Below the pieces are notes generated by a model. That model saw only the letters and a program-made list of their open reading frames with translations, searched no databases and was not told where the DNA came from. Positions 10,947-18,086 of a stretch of DNA of 64,000 nt are shown here, in pieces (the first letter of the stretch is position 1; the number at the start of each line of letters is the position of its first letter). Origin of the DNA: Martinezella rhizogenes (GTDB taxonomy: Bacteria > Pseudomonadota > Alphaproteobacteria > Rhizobiales > Rhizobiaceae). Made by a program: the position numbers and the translations under genes. The stretch lies in contig NZ_SGNY01000001.1 in the NCBI RefSeq assembly GCF_007002745.1, forward strand, positions 124,001 through 188,000, in the 5' to 3' direction.

Positions 10947-11993
10947 ATGAACATCGCCGTTTCCAAACCCCCTTTGACAATAAGGCTGTGCGGACCGCGC
11001 GGCTTTTGCGCGGGCGTGGACAGGGCGATCCAGATCGTCGTGCTGGCGCTGAAGGCCTATGGTGCGCCGGTCTATGTCCGCCACGAAATCGTGCATAATC
11101 GCTATGTGGTGGAAGGGCTGGAAGCCAAGGGCGCGGTTTTCGTCGAGGAACTGCATGAAATCCCTGCCGAACATCGCGAACAGCCGGTGGTTTTTTCCGC
11201 CCATGGTGTGCCGAAATCCGTGCCTGAGGATGCGCAGGCGCGTAACCTGTTTTATCTCGATGCCACATGCCCGCTGGTCTCCAAGGTTCACAAGCAGGCC
11301 ATGCGCCACCAGCGCCTTGGCCGCCATGTGGTGCTGATTGGCCATGCCGGTCACCCGGAGGTCATCGGCACCATGGGCCAGCTGCCAGAAGGAACCGTCT
11401 CGCTGGTCGAAACCGTGGAAGACGCTGGCACATATGAACCGGTGGACCGTGAAAATCTCGGTTTCGTCACCCAGACGACGCTGTCGGTCGATGATACCGC
11501 CGGCGTCATTGCCCGTCTGCAGGAACGTTTCCCCGCCATTCAGGCGCCTGCCGCCGACAGCATCTGTTACGCAACCACCAACCGTCAGGATGCGGTGAAA
11601 CAGGCAGCACCCGGCTGCGACCTGTTCATCGTTGTCGGCGCACCCAATTCCTCCAACTCCAAGCGGCTGGTGGAAGTGGCGCTGCGGGCCGGGGCAAAGC
11701 ACTCCGTGCTGGTGCAGCGGGCGGCGGAAATCGACTGGAACGCGATCGGCGATATCCGCACCGTTGGTCTTTCGGCTGGCGCATCCGCGCCTGAAGTTAT
11801 CGTCGATGAAATCATCGAGGCCTTCAAGGCACGGTTCGACACCACGCTCGATCTTGCCGTGACGGTTGAGGAAACGGAACATTTCCTCGTCAACCGCGAG
11901 CTGCGCAGCATCGAGCTGACGACGGATGACATGGCGTTCGTCAACGGCAATGCCAGCAATGCGCTGCCGCCGAAGACCGCCGCCGGGGCCTAG
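10947..11993 (+). CDS. ispH: 4-hydroxy-3-methylbut-2-enyl diphosphate reductase
   Basis: IspH carries out the last step of the MEP isoprenoid pathway, making IPP and DMAPP from HMBPP with a 4Fe-4S cluster. ATG 10947 has AAGGAG at 10937-10941, giving 348 aa. The open frame reaches back to 10797 but overlaps the SURF1 gene. Cluster cysteines are visible in '[14 protein letters not shown]' (Cys21), '[13 protein letters not shown]' and '[11 protein letters not shown]'; substrate-binding His residues are in '[10 protein letters not shown]' and 'FSAHGVP'. The neighbouring ctaB uses farnesyl diphosphate, so the placement makes metabolic sense, though no direct link is shown. Confidence 0.97.
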   Translation: MNIAVSKPPLTIRLCGPRGFCAGVDRAIQIVVLALKAYGAPVYVRHEIVHNRYVVEGLEAKGAVFVEELHEIPAEHREQPVVFSAHGVPKSVPEDAQARNLFYLDATCPLVSKVHKQAMRHQRLGRHVVLIGHAGHPEVIGTMGQLPEGTVSLVETVEDAGTYEPVDRENLGFVTQTTLSVDDTAGVIARLQERFPAIQAPAADSICYATTNRQDAVKQAAPGCDLFIVVGAPNSSNSKRLVEVALRAGAKHSVLVQRAAEIDWNAIGDIRTVGLSAGASAPEVIVDEIIEAFKARFDTTLDLAVTVEETEHFLVNRELRSIELTTDDMAFVNGNASNALPPKTAAGA

Positions 11994-12087
11994 AACAGGG
12001 TGATGGCGAGGTGAGCGCTTCTCGCCTTGCATCCGTCATTCCCACCCCCCGGGATTCTCATTCCATCCTTCATCAAGAGATTTTAAA

Positions 12088-13056
12088 TTGGCAGTTTATA
12101 CTGATATCACCGAAGATGATCTGAGGAATTTCCTCACGCAGTACGACACCGGCAGCCTCACTTCTTATAAAGGCATTGCCGAAGGCGTCGAAAACTCCAA
12201 TTTCCTGCTGCACACCACCAAGGAACCGCTGATCCTGACGCTTTATGAGAAGCGGGTGGAAAAAAACGATCTGCCATTCTTCCTCGGCCTCATGCAGCAT
12301 CTGGCGGCCAAGGGCCTGTCCTGCCCCTTGCCCCTGCCGCGCAGGGATGGCGAATTGCTGGGTGAATTGTCGGGCCGGCCGGCGGCGCTGATTTCTTTCC
12401 TTGAAGGCATGTGGCTGCGAAAGCCGGAGGCCAAACATTGCCGGGAAGTCGGCAAGGCATTGGCCGCCATGCATCTGGCGGGTGAGGGGTTCGAAATCAC
12501 GCGCCCCAACGCACTGTCCGTTGAAGGCTGGAAGGTGCTGTGGGACAAGTCGGAAGACCGCGCCGATGAGGTGGAGAAGGGTTTGAGGGACGAGATTCGT
12601 CCCGAGCTCGATTATCTCGCCGCCCATTGGCCGAAGGACCTGCCGGCCGGCGTCATCCATGCGGATCTGTTTCAGGACAATGTGTTTTTCCTTGGCGACG
12701 AACTCTCCGGCCTGATTGACTTCTATTTCGCCTGCAACGACCTGCTCGCCTATGACGTGTCGATCTGCCTCAATGCCTGGTGCTTCGAAAAGGATGGCGC
12801 CTATAACGTCACCAAGGGCAAGGCGCTGTTGGAAGGTTACCAGTCCGTGCGGCCGTTGAGCGAGGCGGAACTGGAAGCGCTGCCGCTGCTGGCGCGCGGT
12901 TCGGCGTTGCGCTTCTTCCTGACGCGGCTTTACGACTGGCTGACGACGCCGGAAGGCGCGCTGGTGGTGAAGAAAGACCCGCTGGAATATCTGCGCAAGC
13001 TGCGGTTCCACCGCTCGATCGCCAATGTCGCCGAATATGGGCTGGCCGGCGAATGA
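12088..13056 (+). CDS. thrB: Homoserine kinase (APH-fold type)
   Basis: The protein has 322 aa, starting at TTG 12088; no ATG fits, and a weak AAGAGA precedes it. It phosphorylates homoserine for threonine synthesis. It belongs to the aminoglycoside-phosphotransferase-fold type used by Rhizobiales and Pseudomonas, not the GHMP type. Seen in sequence: '[13 protein letters not shown]' (nucleotide loop), the catalytic loop '[14 protein letters not shown]' and the metal-binding '[15 protein letters not shown]'. Its stop overlaps the rnhA start by 4 bases (ATGA). The partner thrC is at 22952-24349 on the other strand. Confidence 0.95.
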   Translation: MAVYTDITEDDLRNFLTQYDTGSLTSYKGIAEGVENSNFLLHTTKEPLILTLYEKRVEKNDLPFFLGLMQHLAAKGLSCPLPLPRRDGELLGELSGRPAALISFLEGMWLRKPEAKHCREVGKALAAMHLAGEGFEITRPNALSVEGWKVLWDKSEDRADEVEKGLRDEIRPELDYLAAHWPKDLPAGVIHADLFQDNVFFLGDELSGLIDFYFACNDLLAYDVSICLNAWCFEKDGAYNVTKGKALLEGYQSVRPLSEAELEALPLLARGSALRFFLTRLYDWLTTPEGALVVKKDPLEYLRKLRFHRSIANVAEYGLAGE

Positions 13057-13493
13057 AACATGTCGATATTTTCACCGATGGCGCCTGCTCCGGTAACCCC
13101 GGTCCGGGTGGCTGGGGCGCCGTGCTGCGTTATGGCGAGGTGGAGAAGGAACTGTCCGGCGGCGAGGCCGAGACCACCAATAACCGCATGGAACTGCTGG
13201 CGGCGATTTCGGCACTCAACGCGCTGAAAAGCCCCTGCGAGGTCGACCTTTATACCGACAGCGCCTATGTCAAAGACGGTATTACCAAGTGGATTTTCGG
13301 CTGGAAAAAGAAGGGCTGGAAGACTGCCGATAACAAGCCGGTCAAAAATGTCGAGCTATGGCAGGCGCTTGAGGCGGCACAGGAGCGTCACAAGGTTACC
13401 CTGCACTGGGTGAAGGGCCATGCCGGCCACCCGGAAAACGAGCGCGCCGACGAATTGGCGCGCAAGGGCATGGAGCCCTTCAAACGCCGGTAA
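13053..13493 (+). CDS. rnhA: Ribonuclease HI
   Basis: This enzyme degrades the RNA strand of RNA-DNA hybrids. The product has 146 aa. The four carboxylates of the DEDD active site are visible: Asp in '[15 protein letters not shown]', Glu in '[11 protein letters not shown]', Asp in '[13 protein letters not shown]' and Asp in '[14 protein letters not shown]'. The handle region '[16 protein letters not shown]' is also present. It overlaps thrB by 4 bases and is probably translated by coupling; the thrB-rnhA pair is common in Rhizobiales. Confidence 0.97.
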   Translation: MKHVDIFTDGACSGNPGPGGWGAVLRYGEVEKELSGGEAETTNNRMELLAAISALNALKSPCEVDLYTDSAYVKDGITKWIFGWKKKGWKTADNKPVKNVELWQALEAAQERHKVTLHWVKGHAGHPENERADELARKGMEPFKRR

Positions 13494-13635
13494 CGCAGGC
13501 CTGCTTTATTGCCGCTTGGCTCGGTCAGGGGCGATTTGACCCGGGCCGCATTTATCGGGGTTGTGAAAACCGAAACCCGACTTATCTTGTCGTCAAGGGC
13601 GCCTGCGTTGCGTCCAGCGGAGGAGAGGAATCCGG

Positions 13636-13944
13636 ATGATCCTGCATTGTGTATTTCTACGCTTCAAGGCTGCGACGGCATCCTCTGAAAAACACGCGAT
13701 ATTCGAGGCGATTGCAGCCCTGAAGGACGTGATACCCGGCATCATCGATGTGAAATACGGCCAGAATGTCTCGCCTGAAGGCCTGAACGGCGGTTTTGTC
13801 GACGGTTTCATCGTGACGCTGGAAAGCCCCGAGGCCCGCGACGACTATCTCGCCCATCCGCAGCATGTGGAAGTGGGCGAGCGCTTGGTGTCGCTCACCG
13901 ATGGCGGTCTGGCCGGTCTTCTGGTGTTTGATATGAATGTTTGA
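13636..13944 (+). CDS. Dabb (stress-responsive A/B barrel) domain protein
   Basis: The protein has 102 aa and is a single dimeric alpha-beta barrel domain. Seen: 'MILHCVFLRFKAATASSEKHAIF', 'ALKDVIPGIIDVKYGQNVSPEGLNG' and the barrel His in 'YLAHPQHVEVGE', in the usual Dabb order. Plant and bacterial members are stress-responsive, with mostly unknown activity. GGAGGAGAGG stands upstream of ATG 13636. It lies 142 bases after rnhA on the same strand; a family C repeat follows. Confidence 0.85.
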   Translation: MILHCVFLRFKAATASSEKHAIFEAIAALKDVIPGIIDVKYGQNVSPEGLNGGFVDGFIVTLESPEARDDYLAHPQHVEVGERLVSLTDGGLAGLLVFDMNV

Positions 13945-13988
13945 GAGGGCGGCGGGGCCGCTCTTCAATGTCTGGTCGCTCCACTTGC

Positions 13989-14021
13989 GACGTCATCCTC
14001 GGGCTTGACCCGAGGATGACG
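13989..14021. repeat. Family C palindrome (short form)
   Basis: A near-perfect palindrome, gacgtcatcctcgggcttg continuing into acccgaggatgacg, sits between the convergent Dabb and peroxiredoxin genes. It can form a strong hairpin on either strand and probably serves as a bidirectional transcript end. It is the same family as 9628, 41306 and 48264. Confidence 0.7.
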
Positions 14022-14055
14022 CCTTATCTAGGGCCAAGAGGCCACCTTCTTAACG

Positions 14056-14541
14056 TCAAAGCTGCTCGATCATCGCCGCAGCAGCGGAAACCGTCGCCTG
14101 ACCGGGATTTTCTTCCACGTTGAGCGACTTCACCACGCCGTCTTCAACCAGCATCGAATAACGCTTGGAGCGCACGCCGAGCCCGCCGCCGGAAAGGTCG
14201 GCATCGAGGCCGAGCGCCTTGGTGAAGGCCGCGTCCCAGTCGGCGAGGAAGTGAATCTTGCCCTGGCCGCCGGAGGATTGTGCCCATGCGCCCATGACGT
14301 GCCAGTCATTGACGGCGATCACGGCAATGTCATCCACGCCCTTGGCGAGAATGGCGTCGCGGTTTTCGAGGTAACCCGGCAGGTGGTTCAGCGAGCAGGT
14401 GGGGGTGAAAGCGCCGGGTACGGCGAAAAGAACGACCTTCTTGCCGCTGAAAAGCGCGTCCGTGGTGGTTTCCACCGGGCCGTCGGCCGTCTTTTCCTTG
14501 AAGGTTGCGGAAGGCAGTTTTTCGCCGATCTTGATGGTCAT
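14056..14541 (-). CDS. Peroxiredoxin (Prx5/AhpC-TSA type)
   Basis: The enzyme reduces peroxides with a catalytic cysteine. I chose ATG 14541 because AGGAG lies 7 bases before it; the ATG at 14547 is too close to that site. The product has 161 aa. The peroxidatic motif is 'PGAFTPTCSLNHLPGY', with Thr and Cys in place and the conserved Arg in 'GVRSKRYSML'. There is no second conserved Cys in the usual 2-Cys position, so it is likely a 1-Cys or atypical Prx5 enzyme with glutathione or glutaredoxin as reductant (inferred). Confidence 0.92.
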   Translation of the reverse strand: MTIKIGEKLPSATFKEKTADGPVETTTDALFSGKKVVLFAVPGAFTPTCSLNHLPGYLENRDAILAKGVDDIAVIAVNDWHVMGAWAQSSGGQGKIHFLADWDAAFTKALGLDADLSGGGLGVRSKRYSMLVEDGVVKSLNVEENPGQATVSAAAAMIEQL

Positions 14542-14663
14542 GTCCATGCTCCTGTGGTCGTTCGGTTGGCGCGACTATAGAGCACGGAAATGAAATCTGT
14601 CATGCGGTTTTCGAGGTAATTTCCAGAGTTGAGCCACCGGTTCGGGGACAACACAAGAAGCGC

Positions 14664-15512
14664 TCAGGGCTTTGGAAAATTCAGCATCGTCTCCATCGCC
14701 CGATCGCCGGATTTGACCAGAATGGGCCAGCTGTTGCCGGGCACCTGATAGGTTTTCGGCAGGCCCTTGATGTTCATGTAAAAGGACAGCTTGCGCTTGT
14801 CGCGCACCATGTTCTGCGGCTCGTAATAGGCAAAGCCAGAGGGGCCGGCGATGAAGATTTCCGTCTCCTTCGGCGCGTTTTCCGGCAATTGCAGCTGCAC
14901 GCCGAGCATGGTCTTGTCGGGCGTGATGTGGAAATCGATGACCTTGAAATCGTCGGAGGCGGCTTCGGGCAGCGTTTCGCGGGCTTCCTCCAGCAGACGC
15001 CGTTCCTCGCCGTCGTCGTCACCCGCATTGCCGCGGTCGATCGAGAATGTCGCCTCGAAGGGAATGCAGATATTCTGGCACACGCCGATAAAGGCGGTGA
15101 GGTCGATTTTTCCGCTGGCCGCCGGGTCGGTAGCTTTCAGCTGAAAGGGCAGGCTGACGGCATGGTCGTAGCCGATATCGGTAATGTCGCCATTTTCGAT
15201 GAGCTTGGGAACGGGATAGGCCATGGTGGTGAGCGTAACACCGCTTGCCGGATCAAGCGTGATTTGCGGCGGTATGCCGGCTTCGCCCGGCTCGCGCCAA
15301 TAGGTTATCCAGCCGTCCTTCGGCTCGATCTGCAAAACGCCGCGCACCACGCCGTCCGCATCCATGGCAAGGCTTGCCACGCGCATCTGGCCGCCTTCGC
15401 TCCTGGCCCAATCGGTAATTTCGGCCCGGGCGGCTTGCGCGCCGCCGAGGAGAGCGGCAAACAGGGCCGCGAAACGAAGATGTGAAAATCGGAAGAATGT
15501 CCTGGCGCTCAT
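14664..15512 (-). CDS. Secreted protein with DsbD N-terminal-like domain
   Basis: The protein has 282 aa with a signal peptide (SHLRFAALFAALLGGAQAARA). The mature part carries a DsbD-alpha-like immunoglobulin fold: 'GVLQIEPKDGWITYWREPGEAGIPPQI', and a CxxxC pair in 'FIGVCQNICIPFEATF'. Full DsbD has additional membrane and thioredoxin parts that are missing here, so this is a stand-alone periplasmic domain. These are annotated in Rhizobiales as DsbD-domain or cytochrome c biogenesis-like proteins. A role in periplasmic thiol or copper handling is a guess. ATG 15512 is divergent from the yqgE gene. Confidence 0.8.
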   Translation of the reverse strand: MSARTFFRFSHLRFAALFAALLGGAQAARAEITDWARSEGGQMRVASLAMDADGVVRGVLQIEPKDGWITYWREPGEAGIPPQITLDPASGVTLTTMAYPVPKLIENGDITDIGYDHAVSLPFQLKATDPAASGKIDLTAFIGVCQNICIPFEATFSIDRGNAGDDDGEERRLLEEARETLPEAASDDFKVIDFHITPDKTMLGVQLQLPENAPKETEIFIAGPSGFAYYEPQNMVRDKRKLSFYMNIKGLPKTYQVPGNSWPILVKSGDRAMETMLNFPKP

Positions 15513-15673
15513 GCTTCCCGTCTAACCCAACATTGCCCGGCCGACCAGTTACGAATTCGTGGGGTTCATCATTTTCGGTTGATTGATGGCACGCTATGCC
15601 GCATCCTGTCCCTTGTCGAAGTGCGAACGCCGTTTTCCGTTCAATCACGGAATTCGGTCTGCTGGAGGCGCCG

Positions 15674-16279
15674 GTGAGCTTTTCAACCCTGATGGACAAA
15701 CGCGAACGTGGCTTTCTCGACGGTCAGTTCCTCATGGCGATGCCGGGGCTGGACGACGGTAATTTTGCCCGTGCGGTGATCTATATCTGTGCCCATTCGG
15801 ATGCCGGCGCCATGGGCTTCATCATCAACCGGCCGCAGCAGATCACGTTTACGGACATTCTGCTGCATCTGAAACTGGTGGACAGCAACGACGCCATCAT
15901 GCTGCCCAACCGCACCCGCGAATTTCCAATCCAGTGCGGCGGCCCGGTCGAATCCGGCCGCGGTTTCGTGCTGCATTCCGATGATTATTTGAGCGAATCC
16001 AGTATTCCGGTCAGCGACGATATTTCGCTAACGGCGACGCTGGATATCGTCCGCGCCATATCCAACGGTCGCGGCCCGCAAAAGGCAACCATGCTGCTCG
16101 GTTACGCCGGCTGGGGACCCGGCCAGCTGGAAAACGAGATCGCCAATAATGGCTGGCTGAACTGCCCGGCGGCGGAAGAACTGATTTTCGATCGCGGGCT
16201 GGACAATAAATATGAGCGGGCGCTGGCCCTGATGGGCGTTGATGCCCGCATGCTCTCCACCGATGCCGGCCACGCCTAA
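15674..16279 (+). CDS. YqgE/AlgH family protein (UPF0301)
   Basis: The product has 201 aa from GTG 15674, which has GGAGG about 8 bases upstream; the open frame to 15596 has no supporting site. Family blocks are visible: '[22 protein letters not shown]', '[10 protein letters not shown]', '[18 protein letters not shown]' and '[16 protein letters not shown]'. UPF0301 proteins are cytosolic with no proven biochemical role; AlgH was linked to alginate regulation in Pseudomonas. It is monocistronic here and divergent from the DsbD-like gene. Confidence 0.92.
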   Translation: MSFSTLMDKRERGFLDGQFLMAMPGLDDGNFARAVIYICAHSDAGAMGFIINRPQQITFTDILLHLKLVDSNDAIMLPNRTREFPIQCGGPVESGRGFVLHSDDYLSESSIPVSDDISLTATLDIVRAISNGRGPQKATMLLGYAGWGPGQLENEIANNGWLNCPAAEELIFDRGLDNKYERALALMGVDARMLSTDAGHA

Positions 16280-16340
16280 ACCAGGAACGCCGGAATTTGG
16301 CGAGCGTATATTTTCTGCCGCCCACTTATCATTATAGGTG

Positions 16341-16366
16341 GGAACCAAATCCTGCCCCCTCACGTT
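16341..16366 (+). promoter_or_regulatory. EcfG-type general-stress promoter of the csbD-like gene
   Basis: GGAAC (16341-16345), 17 bases, then CGTT (16363-16366) matches the alphaproteobacterial EcfG/RpoE2 consensus GGAAC-N16-17-CGTT exactly. Transcription would start about 45 bases before the csbD-like ATG. Known: EcfG controls the general stress response and CsbD-like genes are typical targets in other bacteria. Direct control here is inferred. Confidence 0.7.
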
Positions 16367-16417
16367 ACTCACCCGGAAAGCCGGACAGACAGTACGGCTC
16401 AACTAGGGAGCAGTAAG

Positions 16418-16609
16418 ATGGGTAGCACATCAGACAAGATTTCCGGTACGGCAAACGAAGTTGCTGGCAAGGTCAAGAAGAACGTCGGCGAAGCCACCGG
16501 CAATAACGAGCTGCGCGCCAAGGGTGCCGCCCAGGAAACCAAGGGCAAGGTACAGAAGAGCGTCGGCAAGGCCAAGGATGCCGTCAAGGGCGCCGTTGAC
16601 CGGATGTAA
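16418..16609 (+). CDS. CsbD-family stress protein
   Basis: This 63-aa hydrophilic, Lys/Ala/Gly-rich protein has a CsbD domain: '[20 protein letters not shown]' and a second similar segment, '[20 protein letters not shown]'. CsbD was first seen as a SigmaB-dependent Bacillus protein; its molecular role is unknown and the fold is largely alpha-helical. GGGAGCAGTAAG precedes ATG 16418, an EcfG-type promoter lies upstream and a strong hairpin terminator follows. It is therefore a self-contained stress gene. Confidence 0.92.
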   Translation: MGSTSDKISGTANEVAGKVKKNVGEATGNNELRAKGAAQETKGKVQKSVGKAKDAVKGAVDRM

Positions 16610-16652
16610 TACCGCCTGACGATCTTCCGCCTCTCAAACGATGCGGCGCTTG

Positions 16653-16684
16653 GAGCGCATGTGTTACCGCACATGCGCTCTTGT
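16653..16684 (+). terminator. Hairpin terminator after csbD-like gene
   Basis: A perfect 11-bp stem (gagcgcatgtg at 16653-16663, cacatgcgctc at 16670-16680) with a 6-base loop is followed by TTGT. It lies 44 bases after the csbD-like stop. The T-tract is short but the stem is strong. Confidence 0.7.
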
Positions 16685-16779
16685 CGTATGGGATGCCGGA
16701 ACGACGGGTTTGTTACGCCGTTCATGCCGACATCGTATGTTTTCCTTCGTTCAACTGATCCATCGCAAGGGTTTCATCA

Positions 16780-17886
16780 ATGAGACTTTTCTCCTGCGCA
16801 TCCTGCGGCCAGCCGGTCCATTTCGACAATCGTTTCTGCGTTTCCTGCGGCTATCGCCTTGCCTTCGTGCCGGAGCGCCTTTCCATGGAAGCGCTGGCGC
16901 CGGCCGGCGAACCGAACTGGCAGATCGTCGCGGAGCCGCAGAAACAGGTGCGTTTCTGCGCCAATGAAGTGAATGACATCTGCAACTGGTCGGTGCCGGC
17001 GGAAAGTGACAGCGCTTTCTGCCCGGCCTGCAGCCATAATCGTCTGGTGCCCGACATTGCGACGGAGCAGGGGATCGAACAGTGGCGCCGAATCAGCCAG
17101 GCGCAGAGGCACCTGTTTTATTCGATCCTGCGGCTCGGCCTGCCACATCCCAACCGTGATGTTGATCCGGCCGGCGGACTTGTCTTCGACTTTCTGGTCG
17201 ATGAGGTGGCGCCCGATGGTTCGGTTATTCCAGCGATGACCGGGCATGATGAAGGCCTGATCGCAATCCGCGCTGCGGAAGCCGACGATGTGACGCGCGA
17301 GCAGGTGCGTGCCAACATGAATGAGCCGTATCGCACCCTGCTAGGCCATTTCCGCCACGAGGTCGGGCATTTCATCTGGAACAAGCTGGTGCGTGATGCG
17401 AACCGACTGGAGGCCTGCCGCGCAGTGTTTGGCGATGATCGCGAGGATTATGGCGCGGCGCTGCAACGCAATTACGATGGGGGACCGCGTCCCGACTGGC
17501 AGGAAAGCTTCATAAGCTCTTACGCCTCAGTCCACCCCTGGGAAGATTTCGCCGAATGTTTCGCCCATTACCTGCATATCGTCGATACGCTCGAGACCGC
17601 CCGCGCCTTCGGCGTCGCAATTGATCCTGATGGACATGAGGAAATGGCGGCCGAGGTGACGTTTGATCCTTACAACGCCCGCAGCGCCGCACAGCTGGTC
17701 AAGGCGTGGATCCCCCTCAGTGTCGCCATCAATTCCATCCAGCGCAGCATGGGGGAGGCCGACCTCTACCCCTTCGTGCTGACACCGCCGGTGGTGGCGA
17801 AAATGGAGTTCATTCACGACCTGCTGCATGGGAAGGTGGCGGCGGATGAAGCGCCGATGGCAGGGCAGAATTCGGCAGTGCAGTGA
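16780..17886 (+). CDS. Putative zinc-binding peptidase with N-terminal zinc ribbons
   Basis: The protein has 368 aa. The N-terminus has zinc-ribbon cysteines (FSCASCGQPVHFDNRFCVSCGY) and a second set near residues 66-86 (RFCANEV...FCPACSHN). The core has HEVGH (193-197), a gluzincin-type HExxH, and a downstream Glu in 'SVHPWEDFAECFAHYLH' that can be the third ligand. This matches a family of putative zinc-binding metallopeptidases common in proteobacteria (DUF2248-type). No substrate is known and no signal peptide is seen, so it is likely cytosolic. It stands alone, and a family B repeat follows 44 bases after its stop. Confidence 0.82.
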   Translation: MRLFSCASCGQPVHFDNRFCVSCGYRLAFVPERLSMEALAPAGEPNWQIVAEPQKQVRFCANEVNDICNWSVPAESDSAFCPACSHNRLVPDIATEQGIEQWRRISQAQRHLFYSILRLGLPHPNRDVDPAGGLVFDFLVDEVAPDGSVIPAMTGHDEGLIAIRAAEADDVTREQVRANMNEPYRTLLGHFRHEVGHFIWNKLVRDANRLEACRAVFGDDREDYGAALQRNYDGGPRPDWQESFISSYASVHPWEDFAECFAHYLHIVDTLETARAFGVAIDPDGHEEMAAEVTFDPYNARSAAQLVKAWIPLSVAINSIQRSMGEADLYPFVLTPPVVAKMEFIHDLLHGKVAADEAPMAGQNSAVQ

Positions 17887-17930
17887 ATGCCTGGAGGCGG
17901 AGAGTCCTGGAAGCATCGTTTCCTTCTCCT

Positions 17931-18042
17931 GTCATTCCGGCCTTGAGCCGGTATCCAGCCAGCCCAAGTCCTTGGGCTGAAAAGAGTCCTTCCCGCCGGG
18001 CAGACGCCCGTTGGCTGGATTCCGGCTCAAGGCCGGAATGAC
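17931..18042. repeat. Intergenic palindromic repeat, family B (best copy)
   Basis: Outer arms gtcattccggccttgagccg and ttccggctcaaggccggaat are long inverted repeats. Inside is a second inverted pair: 'ccagccagcccaagtccttg' and 'ccgttggctgga'. It lies between the convergent zinc-peptidase and GGDEF/EAL genes. It shares its layout with 1122-1238 and 41129-41240 and can terminate both transcripts. Confidence 0.8.
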
Positions 18043-18086
18043 GGAGGTGGTGGGGCATCAGCCTTCATCACCTCAGGTCGGCCCCC

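Noticed and set aside
10818-12032. Minus-strand open frame of 404 codons
   Set aside because: Antisense to ispH; no motifs.
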